A stretch of 16,202 bases of DNA, taken from contig NC_090613.1 in the NCBI RefSeq assembly GCF_004359215.1, positions 6,578,356-6,594,557 on the forward strand. The letters run 5' to 3'. Positions 1-8,982 of the stretch are shown in pieces. Origin of the DNA: Bremia lactucae. Its lineage: Eukaryota; Oomycota; Peronosporomycetes; Peronosporales; Peronosporaceae. Position 1 is the stretch's first letter. Each line of letters opens with the position of its first letter. Below the pieces are notes generated by a model. It was not told the DNA's origin. It searched no databases and saw nothing but the letters and a program-made list of their open reading frames with translations. Both the position numbers and the translations under genes were made by a program.

Positions 1-721
1 GCCCCAGCAGGGACCCTGGCATAGCAGCGAGCCATCATATGGCCGCGCTTGCCGCATTTATAACAGACCACGTCTGCATTGCCCAACTCCATGGGAGTGG
101 CATCTGACCTCTCGGCCGATGGCTTATACCAAGCTGTCGCCGAGGCACTGCTGTAGGATTGCTCATCAACCGAGGCAATTTGGATTGCCTCTTCCATCGT
201 CGACGGCACCTTTCTAAAAAGGGCATGTCGCGATGGGCCATGCCGTAGTCCGTTCATAAATGTGGGCACCTTAATAGTGCTCCGGAATCGGACCTACGGT
301 AATGGACGCTGACAGCGAGTGCATCTCTTGCACATACTCTCGCAGAGATCGCTTCGCCTGTCGCGCTCCAAAAGAAGCGCGCCTGAAGCAACACTTCCTT
401 GTTCGGCGGCTGGTACCTGGCGCGATTCTTTTCCTTAAAGATGGCCCAAGTAGGGAACGCCTTTCTGTCCGCCATAAGCGCCGAGTAAGCCCACTCTGAG
501 GCCTTACCGCGCAGATGCGACATGGCGCACGACACCATCCGGCTGTCGTCCTCGATGAGCTGCGTAAAACCGCATTGCTCCACGGTCAAAAGTCAGTGGG
601 CAATCGTGTGCGCTGCAATTCCATCGACCTTGGGCGGGTCCATCCGAATGGGCCTCGGCTAATGCGTGAAGTGTCGTCACGGGAGCGGTATTCCGGCTCC
701 TCGTGCGCACTTACCAAGTAG
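1..721 (-). pseudogene. Degenerate Ty3/gypsy Gag with CCHC zinc knuckle, truncated by window edge
   Basis: Gag forms the particle of LTR retrotransposons and binds RNA through a zinc knuckle. On the minus strand a Gag core is readable, with a segment containing GKASEWAY and AFPTW (about 400-500), then a segment containing VPTFMNGLRHG (about 230-270), then a C-x2-C-x4-H-x4-C knuckle (CYKCGKRGHMMARC) at 24-65. The frame is broken. There is an in-frame TGA near 593 where a Trp is expected, a one-base insertion in a T run near 373, another one-base shift near 270, and a frame change near the N-terminus (640-660). Protease and pol would lie beyond the left edge. Gypsy affinity rests on Gag style and knuckle from family knowledge. 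Confidence is high for a retroelement Gag and moderate for the family. Confidence 0.8.
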
Positions 722-853
722 GAAGTAGTTTTCAGACTGATTTATATATAATCGTATTAAATACAAATACCTATTTTTACCAATCAAAATGTCATCTCTA
801 CAGATTACACTTAATATGTATTGCGAGCGTATCTTCTAGATACCTCGCGTAAC

Positions 854-874
854 GGATGACGCTAGGCGTCATCC
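854..874. repeat. Perfect hairpin, 9-bp arms, 3-nt loop
   Basis: The arm GGATGACGC at 854-862 is exactly complementary to GCGTCATCC at 866-874, with TAG between. It lies inside the putative LTR remnant. Confidence 0.85.
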
Positions 875-980
875 CTCCTAATGTGAATGCACCCATGTGG
901 GATGACATACACAAGGGTTGGTCACAAATGCACCACACCCGAGTGCTGGGCCTACTTACTATAATTTAGTAATTGACCAT

Positions 981-1011
981 CCCGTTAAGTACACCAAGTG
1001 TACTTAACGGG
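981..1011. repeat. Perfect hairpin, 14-bp arms, 3-nt loop
   Basis: The arm CCCGTTAAGTACAC at 981-994 is exactly complementary to GTGTACTTAACGGG at 998-1011, with CAA between. This is the longest perfect short-loop hairpin I found in the window. It lies near the start of the putative minus-strand LTR, so it may be an LTR RNA structure. Confidence 0.9.
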
Positions 1012-1060
1012 GACTGTGTAACAGTAGGGCAACTTTAGCCCGTAACACGTCTCGTCGGTA

Positions 1061-2369
1061 GAGGCGTTATTCCCGTCACTTGGGCCCATAACAATATCCA
1101 CGAGGAAGTCTGACTAATAGGGAACTTGAAAAAGTTAAAATATACGTATTGATTGACTATATCCAAGCTTGCAAGCTTAGCACAAAGACTCAGATTTTAA
1201 TATTGTGACATTAAGTGTCGGCAGGATTTGCACACTGCTCCAAAGAGCTGAATGACACACAATTCAAACCCAAATATTTCCAACAAATGCAGCTAGCTAC
1301 AGTAATAGGCGAAGAGGCTGACTTATTTCTTGCAATCAAGCTCAAGTTGCAATAGCCTAACGAGCATCTATGCGTCTTTCAGTCAACCGTCGTTTTAATA
1401 AAAACAATGCCGCGAGATGAGATGTGCTTTGTATTTCTCCACGATATAAATAATCAATGGTGTAAATAAATGCACAACAAGCTTTGATATAACAGCAACA
1501 AATGACATATATTCTTTTAAATCCTTTGCATGCGCAACAACTCACTTCAGACTTATGCGTAATAGTCTTTTTAAACTAATTGAGAAAGCAATAATTAAAG
1601 TAATACTAAATGAATTCCTCAGCCCGAATGTCAAAAAGCAATATCGTGTATTCAATAAATACGCAATGATAGGTAGGAACCACGACATCCCAGCTTTATA
1701 AAAGACAGTGCCTAATTATCAATCAGTGACTTCGTGTGGAGAACATCACCATCTCTTTCTATCATGTAATTGAGTGTAATGGGGCACACTTTGGTTGGTA
1801 AACCGTTAATGTGGTACAATTCACATTATAGGTAGAATATGCTTTTCAATTTAAAATAGGTGATATCATTAAAATTCCACATATTGATCTTGCAAATCAT
1901 ATTTAGAGGCTTGATCTGAAATTGGACAGTCAAGCGGGTGATTTATTAAAAAAATCTAATTTTTTGTTCAAAATGTTTTTCAATAAATTAGGAATTTCAT
2001 GTATATGTTATGAGCGTTTTTTTAAACTTGATTTATCTGCGCCTACATTATTAATTTGATTGAATTCTAGAAATTTTAACTAAACGGTAAATACTTTTTG
2101 ACCGTCCAGTTAAAACAATAAATTTTTAATTTCGCTCTTTACAAACAAATGAAGGTGGGCAGGAATTCATGGTCTTCCTATAGTCGACTGGAACAAGCAA
2201 ACGTGCCAAACGTGCGTGATGCGTTAACGAGCCAATACTGGTTGCACAAATATGCAAATGCGAAGCCAGACAGTTTTAGGTTTTCTTAACTCATGTCAAC
2301 GTACACACCTTTTGGGCGAGGTTTATGTCGAACAGATTAAATCAGTAATTGGCAACGTTTTAGTCGTAA
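1061..2369. other. AT-rich intergenic DNA, no gene seen
   Basis: Both strands show only short, low-complexity open frames, such as a Cys-rich 62-residue minus-strand frame near 1357-1545 that has no recognisable domain. Runs of A and T are common. No LTR pair, tRNA or rRNA signature was found. It is probably eroded repeat or spacer DNA. Confidence 0.6.
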
Positions 2370-2672
2370 CTAAGCGAGCTCATCGTCAGTCAAAGCATTT
2401 TGCATTCTTGGCGTATACTTTACTTCAATGTTATAAACGGCAAGAATGAAAGCCATCGAGCCATTCTCTGTGGGAGACGGGGCGACTTAGTAGCTGTGCG
2501 TAAAGATTATATGGTCTGTATAAATCACAAAATGTCTTGAGCCAATTAGAAGAACTCTTAATTCGACAAGGTCATGCTTCTTTGCATGTAGCTCCTTGTC
2601 ATGAACGGGATATTTTTTTTGCAGCTTGACCTGTCTAGACTCGAACGCAATGCCGCGTTTGAATAATTGCAC
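2370..2672 (-). pseudogene. Ty3/gypsy RNase H fragment
   Basis: RNase H of gypsy elements degrades RNA in the RNA:DNA hybrid during reverse transcription. On the minus strand one frame reads RGIAFESRQ, then YPVHDKELHAKKHDLVELRV (DKEL holds the catalytic Glu), then VIYTDH (catalytic Asp). After an in-frame TAA at 2487-2489 the same frame continues into the connection segment, with IEVKYTPRMQNALTDDEL before a TAG at about 2370. The neighbouring RT and integrase are not visible, so this is an isolated remnant. It is a different copy from the right-hand element, whose equivalent segment is at 14692-15006. Confidence 0.8.
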
Positions 2673-3571
2673 CTTTATTTTATCAAAAGATTACCTTGTG
2701 TTGGTCCTATATAACAGATTGTGCACTTGACTCTGGTCAAGAGATCATAAAAGACACGCTGTATATCTCAAACACGTTCGGAGTGTTTGTCTACTGTAGT
2801 CTATTGCAAGCAATAAAGACTATATATCAATAGATGTCATTTGTTCGAGCGATTAAGCTTAAGCAATCTTGTCGATTTGAGAACCGCTGACAATTGCAGT
2901 CTCATTGTTAGATATAATGAGTTCATGTATCATGAAGAATTTTCAAGCGGCATATGTGCTGATACTCCAAAAATCAGAGTTTTTGGTGCGGCTTCGTTAG
3001 ACAATTGCAGTACATGCCTCAAAGGGCTGCACATCCTTTTTATGGAGCCTGAGACATCCTAGAATAACGCACGGTCTAATTTTCGATTTATAGGACGGTA
3101 AAATCTAAGTGGGGCTTCTTTCATACAATTTTTGCGGAAGAATTCCCGGCGGTAGCCATAAGCCATATAAAGTTGCGAAAGCAATTATGCAAACTTGCAA
3201 ATGACCTTTTTTGGCATTACAAAACGCGTTTGCGCAGAAAATCAATTGAAAAATGCAATATGAACGTGTATGCATTAGTGCTTCAAGTGACTTGGAGATG
3301 CTAAAATGCTTTAAATTTACCGAAATGTAATCATTGGTTTCGCATTACGAAATTGATGCCTGCGCCATCCATGACTTATTAGGTCATGATATTCCGCGAG
3401 AGATTTTCATATTGCACCGCAAAAGATTTTCATACTGCACCGCGTAGCTTAAATTAGCACGTCCTCGTCGGCATGCTCTGAGTGAGATCAAAATCGATCC
3501 TATTCGTGGAAGCTAGGTTCGGTTTCTCTTTGAAAGCGGCCGACCCACCTCCATGTTCACCATGTTCTTGA
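2673..3571. other. Unassigned region, possibly including LTR debris
   Basis: No gene could be recognised. Around 2709-2817 on the plus strand there is a TATATAA motif, a hairpin (CAAACAC 2769-2775 with GTGTTTG 2783-2789) and an AATAAA, which together look like an LTR core, but no second copy or TG/CA ends were found. A 73-residue plus-strand open frame at 2841-3062 has no identifiable domain, and I do not call it a gene. The rest is AT-rich, apart from the short tandem repeat listed separately. Confidence 0.4.
3401..3443. repeat. Two tandem copies of a 20-bp unit
   Basis: AGATTTTCATATTGCACCGC at 3401-3420 is followed after AAA by the same 20 bases at 3424-3443 with one T-to-C difference. It is a local duplication of unknown role just outside the copia element. 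Confidence 0.85.
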
Positions 3572-3859
3572 TCTTAAATTGGTGTAGCTTATGAACGAAG
3601 TAATAAATGGGAAACTAATATGTATAATCTTAATCCTACTTGTGCATCACTCATTAGCCTGTCCTAGATTACTAAATAGGAGTAAATTAGTATCTGACAC
3701 ATTATAGAGCATGCGACAGTGTATCCTAGGTGAGTAATGAGCCCTTAATTTGCACTCACTGTACCTTCTTTGTGTGTATCTTGAAAGTTGCATTACGCAC
3801 CTTCTCTGCGCTTGACTTGAAACGTCACCCTATGCACCTTCTTTGTGCAAATTTCAGCA
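3572..3859 (-). repeat. Copia 3' LTR
   Basis: The stretch from GTGTAGCTTATGAACGA (3582) to about 3827 recurs with scattered differences at 8369-8610. The inner end is placed where the minus strand reads AGGAGAAG (possible polypurine tract, 3860-3867) then TG. The outer end is placed by alignment with TGTTAAAAATGG of the other copy. It carries 2.6 copies of a 36-37 bp tandem repeat, with ACCTTCT cores starting near 3763, 3799 and 3836. Exact ends are inferred. Confidence 0.75.
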
Positions 3860-3891
3860 CTTCTCCTCTGTCATATGCTCTTCTCCAGTCC

Positions 3892-4447
3892 TTAGTTGAT
3901 ATGCATCAATTTTCGCAACTCTTCCGTCTTGTGCGTATCTAGGGCCTTATTAAGTAAATCACCTAGCATTAGCTCGATTCTCACATAAGGAGCTGAACTT
4001 ACCCCTCTTTTAGCATAATCGCCCAAAATCTTGATTCGCACATCGATGTGCTTGGCTTTTGTCGACGATGCTTCTCCCGTAAGTTGGCTTAGAGCTGCTT
4101 GGTTGTCCACGTGCATAACTATATGTAAGGCTGGCTTTGAACCGATTTCCATAAGCATTTCACGCACGCCCAATAGGTCCTTTGGGAGTTCCGGAGCTGC
4201 TACAAACTCGGCTTCCATTGTTGATATAGCAACCTCTCCTTGTTTTTTTGGACTTCCAGCTAATAGCCATACCGTTGAAGAGTATATTGCCTCCGGTAAG
4301 CGACTTGCGATCTTGTTTGTCGGCTGCAAAGACAGCGTCACTGTACGACTCCAGACATATGCCAGTTTACTTCCTTTGAGTCAGCTTCATTTCTAGCTTA
4401 AGAGCCTTAGTTCCCTTTGGATACCTGGCAACCCATTTCGCAAGCTT
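3892..4447 (-). pseudogene. Copia RNase H domain and polyprotein C-terminus
   Basis: The last domain of the copia polyprotein. The minus-strand frame at 3892-4341 contains KKQGEVAISTMEAEFVAA (catalytic Glu of STMEAEF), then MHVDNQAALSQL (catalytic Asp), AKHIDVRIK, and LMLGDLLNKALDTHK near the C-terminus, which is the usual ending of this family. The segment joining it to the RT (4342-4447) is in another frame. The 149-residue stretch itself is uninterrupted, so this is the best-preserved part of the element. Confidence 0.88.
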
Positions 4448-5426
4448 TCAGTCTTGAAGTCTTGGCTTGTGTGTCTGTCTCGTAGCTTTGTGGGCCGCGA
4501 AAGCTATATCAGGTCTAGTACACCTCGACCATCCACAATAAATACCCAACAACTGATTGAAAATCCTTAATTGTGGGTTCCCCACCTTGGGTGTGCTCTC
4601 AAGAGAGGAGACATCACTCGTTGCTACTTCGTAGCACTCGGCGCCAATTGGTGCACGTGTGGGGTTCACTTCCAGCATTCCATACTCACGCAAAATTTTC
4701 GTGATAGGCTCCTCCTGATGGAGGGTCTAACCTTAAGAATCTTCGAGTTTCACTCGCATTCCTAGGAACTTGCTAACTTGACCCAGAGTTTTGATGGATA
4801 AACTCTCAATCCAGTGTAAACATCTTCTACAGCAATGAGCTTGTTCCTGTAGCCAGAAGATCATCGACATATACACATACAACAACAATACCAATATTGT
4901 TGCGTTTCCAATTAAGACACATGTTTTAGATGCATTGCCGAAACCCTGCTTCTTTCAGTTTTTGATTTAGCAATTGGCTCCACAGACTCCCAGCTTGTTT
5001 CAAGCCGTACAAACTTGTTCGTAATTCCAATACAACTTTTTGTTTGTCTTTGACGCCCAAATTTTTTAAACTTTCAGTACCCAGTTCCATCGACTGCGGT
5101 ACGTGGAGGTATAAATTTAATCATGGCTCTTTATCCGCCTCAACGTAAGCATTCGAAATGTCTCCATGCTTGGCTGGAACCCCCCAAGTGGCCGCCAATG
5201 CCAGCAACACTTTAACTGTTGACATATTCATAACAGCAGCAAAAGTGAATTCATAATAAATTTCATATACCTGCGCGTTACCACATGCCACAAGCCTTGC
5301 CTTTAAACGTCCGATCTCTTTATTAAAATCCGTTTTCGTCTTGTACACCCATTTAGTGTGTAAGGCGTTACTGTGGTGCGGTCGCTTAATTAATACCCAC
5401 ACCCCATTATCTTTTAATGCTTTCAA
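4448..5426 (-). pseudogene. Copia reverse transcriptase (RVT_2) remnant
   Basis: RT copies element RNA into DNA. The minus-strand frame at 5121-5426 shows the RVT_2 N-terminal part: LKALKDNGVWVLIKRP, HTKWVYKTKTD, RLKARLVACGN, FAAVMNMSTVKVLLALAA and PAKHGDISNAYVEADKE. The frame then breaks. A second block near 4845-4880 carries the active-site motif YVDDLLATGT, with YVDD encoded at 4860-4871. A third frame, 4448-4693, has NPTRAPIGAECYEV and CTRPDIAFAAHKATRQTHKP, typical of the C-terminal side of copia RT. Stops and frameshifts separate the blocks, so no active enzyme can be made from this copy. Confidence 0.88.
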
Positions 5427-5604
5427 TTCTTCAGTAGTTGCTATCTTCCACCCTTCGCAAGTTCAAATTTTTCATGGCTTCACCATGATGCTTAGGGACC
5501 CTTTATTAGACATGGGCAACGAACGACATGTGCAGGTCTCATTAGCCTGTATTACTTCATTTGACCTGGCTCTACCTCTGGTTCGATGCGCATCCCTTCC
5601 GGGC

Positions 5605-5699
5605 TTAGTCTTTTCTACACCTGTCTTGATCTTGGGTTTCGAATGGGAAGAAGTATCCCATTCGAAACCCAAGATCAAGACAGGTGTTAAAAAGACTAA
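5605..5699. repeat. 44-bp inverted duplication with 7-nt spacer
   Basis: The left arm 5605-5648 and right arm 5656-5699 are reverse complements with two mismatches, separated by AGAAGTA. It includes the core CCTGTCTTGATCTTGGGTTT. One arm appears to be copia coding sequence and the other its inverted copy, so a local fold-back duplication occurred inside the element after or during its insertion. Confidence 0.95.
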
Positions 5700-6996
5700 A
5701 ACCTGGATCTTCAAGAGCCAATGTTCTCTGAAGTTTATTATTCTGGTCCGTGTTCAAAGATTTAATATTCTGCACGTGTTGTGTAGCCGTGACCTTATTA
5801 ACTTTATTCATGAAAACTTTGAAACCCTTGACTTCATCACATTTTCCAATGTTAACCCCTACCTGAGATCGTTGTGCAAGTACATTTTTGCCTGGGTTTC
5901 GAAACACGGTCCACACGGAAGCGAAGGCCGCAATGTCCCATAAATCTGGCACTTGATTTTTTTAGCACTTCGATTGGTGATGCTTGTTTTGCATTTGCAC
6001 TCGTAGGACTACGATTAAAATGTAGGCGGCGCATTCTACGGCAACCCCCAAAATGATAAAGGTAACCGACTAGCGAATATCATTGACCTAGTAATGATAA
6101 AAGTCGTCCTGTGCATACGCTCTGCTTTGCTATTCGAAGCTTGATTGCGAGCTTGGCTGACTTTACGAGCTATTCCAATGGTTTTGCAAAAAAACCGCAC
6201 TTTCGTATTCGCCACCTTTGTTTGTACGCAATACGTGAGTCATATATTCAAATCTCCTTTCGAAAAATGCTAAGAAGTGTTCAAACTTCTTTGCTGCCTT
6301 GTCCTTTGTTGGTGCCAAAAACACCCTGCAATAGTTGGATTTTGGTGATAGATAAAGTTGACTAGGTACCTGTTTCCAAGTCTGTTTTTAAGTGTCATAG
6401 GTCCCTTTCAAATGTGAACAGAATACCCCCCAATTCGATCTATTGGGGAGTTGATACCTGTGCCTTTTTTCAACTGAGCGTTTTTGGTCTGCTTCCCTTG
6501 AGCACACGAAATACATGTTGGTCTTGAGAAGCTCGTAATCACAATTCCAGAGTCTGGTTTCTTTGCCATCCTTTTAATGGTGTCATACGAAAGATGACCC
6601 AACCTTTGGTGAAAATGATACAATGTACCATTTTGGATGTTGGCCCTGGGTGAATCCTTTAGCAAGCACCACGGTTATCACTTCTCTTGAGGACTTAAGA
6701 TTTTTCTTAGTGTCCACCACTTGCACGTAAAGCATATTCTGTTTCATGTCAATGTCGTAATTTACCATTCCATCTGACGTTCGAGTCAAGGTGCAAGGTG
6801 CGAGAATTACCGGTATACCCAAGACCAAAACCTTTACACTCGAGCATTCCATACGTAATAATGTTTCTTGAAAGCTCGAAGCCAGGTATATGTAATCTTT
6901 TTTATACGACCTTGAGCCATCACCGTCAAAAGCACATTTCCGACTTGACTGAGTCGGATTATCTCGCCATTCACCAAATAGCACTCCAATTGACAC
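5605..6996 (-). pseudogene. Copia integrase remnant (zinc domain, core, C-terminal part)
   Basis: Integrase inserts the element cDNA. The minus strand at 6408-6665 gives the pre-integrase zinc domain, with FHQRLGHLSYDTIKRMAK then CISCAQGKQTKN. The core follows in broken frames. The first catalytic Asp (family motif SDLKG) is His here (SHLKG, codon 6412-6414). The second (RTDGGGEY-type) is Asn (RTNKGGEY, codon 6220-6222). The Glu in NSKAERMHRT is kept (6120-6122). Later blocks read SPTSANAKQASPIEVL and DIAAFASVWTVFRNPGKN. The C-terminal end, around 5605-5700, has been rearranged into a hairpin. Two catalytic substitutions plus frameshifts mean the enzyme is dead. Confidence 0.85.
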
Positions 6997-8213
6997 GGTT
7001 TTAGAATTTTTAGTAGCGATTCATCTGCAAGATGTCTGCTGGACCCGCTGTCTAGTATCGAGGCATCTAAACTCAAGCTTTCAGTAATATCGTTTGAGTT
7101 ATTAAAATCGTTGCGGTTTCCTCTGGCCTCCTGAATCGCCAAAACTATATTTTCGGCTGATTTTCCGTGTCGGCCATTATTTCGAAGTTCTCGTTTGGAT
7201 TTGCAGTCGGATTTCACGTGTCCGATTTTACCGCTATTAAAAAAGATGCGGGTCTCCTTGCGCTCAATTTTATCTTTAATGTTGGCCAACACCTCTTTTC
7301 CAAAAGCTCGGCCCGATCGATATTCGAGCTCGATTGCTTGGGCGAAATGAGCCAATTCCTCAGCTTCAACCAGAAAATCGGCTCTCTCGGTTGAGTACTC
7401 AAACATTAAAATGAGAGCCAAATCTGGGGAGGCGTATCTGACAATATTGTCCAGCACTTGTTGCTCCCCGGTCCCTACTGCATCGCTCTCAGCCACCAAG
7501 TATAAAAAATGCTCTGGCCAAGACCGTATTGCCTCTTTTTTGTTACTAAAGAGTTTAATTGCGTGAACAGCAGTTATTATTGTCTTGAACGTGTCATGTA
7601 TCCTCTGCATCAGGTATTGTAGCGTTGGTAAACTTGCCATCATGAATCCACTTGTTTGCTGAAATATATTTCGGCAGTGTCCATTAAGATATTGTAAAAA
7701 ACGTCAGTTTTGACACTTTCAGTCCAAAGAAATCCACATGATTCTTGGGCCATGTCAACCTGTCTCTAAAGCGTCTTTCCACAAAAAACCTGAACCCAAA
7801 CCAGCATATACTTCGGTCCCATCGAACTTTCAAATAGCCAACTTTCGTTGTCTGGAATCCGGGGTCCTGTAATTTACCAGGGATGGCGTTCGCTGAATCG
7901 GCACTGGGGGACTTTGAGGTTGATACGGAGGAAATTGCGAAGGGGTTTGAGGGATTTCTTGTTCCCTCTGTGCCACTCTAGCTCGTGCCCTTGGATAACA
8001 CCGATTTTGGTCACCCAAAATTTCATTTCGACCCCTCATCAAGGAATCACCCAAGGCATCGCGGTGTAGTCGACCAGCGGAATCCGCACCTTTATGGAAT
8101 GTAAACATTTCACTTTCAACCGCACCTCTTAACCTTTCATCCTCGGCCAACCTGGATTGAAAAGCTTCTATCTCCTTGATTCGTTCATCCATCCCAGTAC
8201 GCATATCCATCAT
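6834..8213 (-). pseudogene. Copia Gag and aspartic protease remnant
   Basis: The Gag N-terminal part (7830-8213) is a charged, Pro/Gln-rich frame ending at a TGA, just before FDGTEVYAGLG in the same frame. The main frame at 6834-7643 (269 aa) contains a Gag body (SWPEHFLYLVAESDAVG, EELAHFAQAIELEY). Then comes a decayed zinc knuckle, FFNSGKIGHVKSDC, in which the first two Cys of C-x2-C-x4-H-x4-C are Phe and Ser. The protease motif ASILDSGSSRHLADES follows, with DSGS as active site. The 7643-7830 segment is frameshifted. In the family, Gag packages the RNA and the protease cuts the polyprotein. This copy has lost knuckle ligands and continuity. Confidence 0.85.
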
Positions 8214-8341
8214 CTTGGAAAACGCCTCAGTTTCTGTACCCCTTTCAGAGGTATGAGGTGGTATGTTGTTGCCGATTCCGTCCTAGCCCTTTCGTGACTA
8301 GATGTTGTCGGAAGTTCGACATCATTTGCAGGTGAGGTGGT

Positions 8342-8357
8342 GGTTGGGCTCATAACG
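8342..8357 (-). promoter_or_regulatory. Copia primer-binding site, half-tRNA type
   Basis: Immediately downstream (minus sense) of the 5' LTR the sequence reads GTTATGAGCCCAACCA. It resembles the complement of the anticodon arm of initiator Met-tRNA (family pattern GTTATGGGCCCA), the primer used by Drosophila copia. It does not match the tRNA 3' end. Identification is by pattern memory. Confidence 0.5.
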
Positions 8358-8610
8358 TGTTAAAAATGGTGTAGCTTATGAACGAAGTAGTAATTGGGAA
8401 CTAGTATGTATTTCTTAATCCTACTTGTGCATCACTAATTAGCCTGTCCTAAATTACTAAATAGAAGTTAAGTAGTATCTGATACATCATAGAGCATGCG
8501 ACAGTGTAACCTGGGTGAGTTATGAGCCCTTAATTTGCACTCACTGTACCTTGTTTGTCTATCTTGAAAGTCGCATTACGCACCTTCTCTGCGCGTGACT
8601 TGAAACGTCG
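8358..8610 (-). repeat. Copia 5' LTR, truncated at its outer end
   Basis: This is the counterpart of 3572-3859. The shared part includes GCACTCACTGTACCTT, CATTACGCACCTTCTCTGCG and GACTTGAAACGTC. Homology stops at about 8610, inside the tandem-repeat block, about 32 bp short of the end seen in the other LTR. After that point AT-rich unrelated DNA follows. Confidence 0.75.
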
Positions 8611-8982
8611 CCCCTTTAAATTAATTATTAATAAATATATATTATCCTTTTTGAAATGTATCAGGAAGCACACGGCACTCTTTTATCGGTCTAGATGGAT
8701 ATAGAAGGAAAAATCTAAATTGCAGTGTCTATCGTATTCTGGACAAGTTAAAGTTAAATTACAATTACAAAAGCTTAGCCATAGTAAATCACGTGAATAT
8801 TGTAGTGTAGGCTTCTATGTGCTAGGCTGTGTGTGTGACCGTCATAGAAGGTGGTGTGATTTTGTCATAAAAAGCTTCTGCGTTCTTCTCCTGTTTTATT
8901 TTCAAGTAAATTCTACCATTAAGCTTGTCATTATTCTATAATAATTTGATTCGTAACATTTAAAATAAGTTTCTCCTTAACT
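8611..8982 (+). other. Upstream region of the acyltransferase gene
   Basis: AT-rich spacer between the copia LTR and the ATG at 8983. An in-frame TGA at 8947-8949 shows that the acyltransferase frame does not extend upstream. A 73-codon plus-strand frame at 8720-8941 has no recognisable domain and is probably non-coding leader. No clear TATA box or oomycete initiator element could be fixed. The copia LTR starts only about 370 bp upstream, so LTR influence on transcription is possible. Confidence 0.5.

Larger units (their letters stand above)
722..1047 (-). repeat. Probable 5' LTR remnant of the left Ty3/gypsy element
   Basis: The block sits directly upstream (minus-strand sense) of the Gag remnant, where a 5' LTR is expected. 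Read on the minus strand it begins TGTTACGGG at 1047, similar to the TGTAACGGGG start of the gypsy LTR at the right of this window. It holds two perfect hairpins (854-874 and 981-1011). A convincing CA end and primer site are not visible near 722, where only a short TGGTA resembles a primer-site start. No second copy lies in the window, so the boundaries are inferred. Confidence 0.4.
3572..8610 (-). mobile_element. Ty1/copia LTR retrotransposon, nearly full length, inactive
   Basis: Two related LTRs (3572-3859 and 8358-8610) flank a minus-strand Gag-protease-integrase-RT-RNase H series. Integrase lies before RT, which is diagnostic of Ty1/copia rather than Ty3/gypsy. The 5' LTR is at the right. 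Each domain is recognisable but the polyprotein is broken into many frames, and integrase has lost two catalytic acids. No matching target-site duplication could be seen, partly because the outer end of the right LTR appears truncated. The LTRs differ at many positions, so the insertion is old. Confidence 0.88.

Noticed and set aside
1357..1545. Cys-rich minus-strand frame
   Set aside because: Composition reflects low-complexity DNA. There is no signal peptide with a conserved cysteine spacing that would suggest an effector.
2841..3062. 73-codon plus-strand open frame
   Set aside because: No domain, signal peptide or RXLR-type motif is visible, and it lies in AT-rich repeat debris; length alone does not support a gene.
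4031..4396. 121-codon plus-strand frame
   Set aside because: Antisense shadow of the copia RNase H.
8720..8941. Plus-strand frame upstream of the acyltransferase as an extra first exon
   Set aside because: The frame shows no family similarity, an in-frame TGA at 8947 precedes the ATG at 8983, and the acyltransferase model is complete without it.
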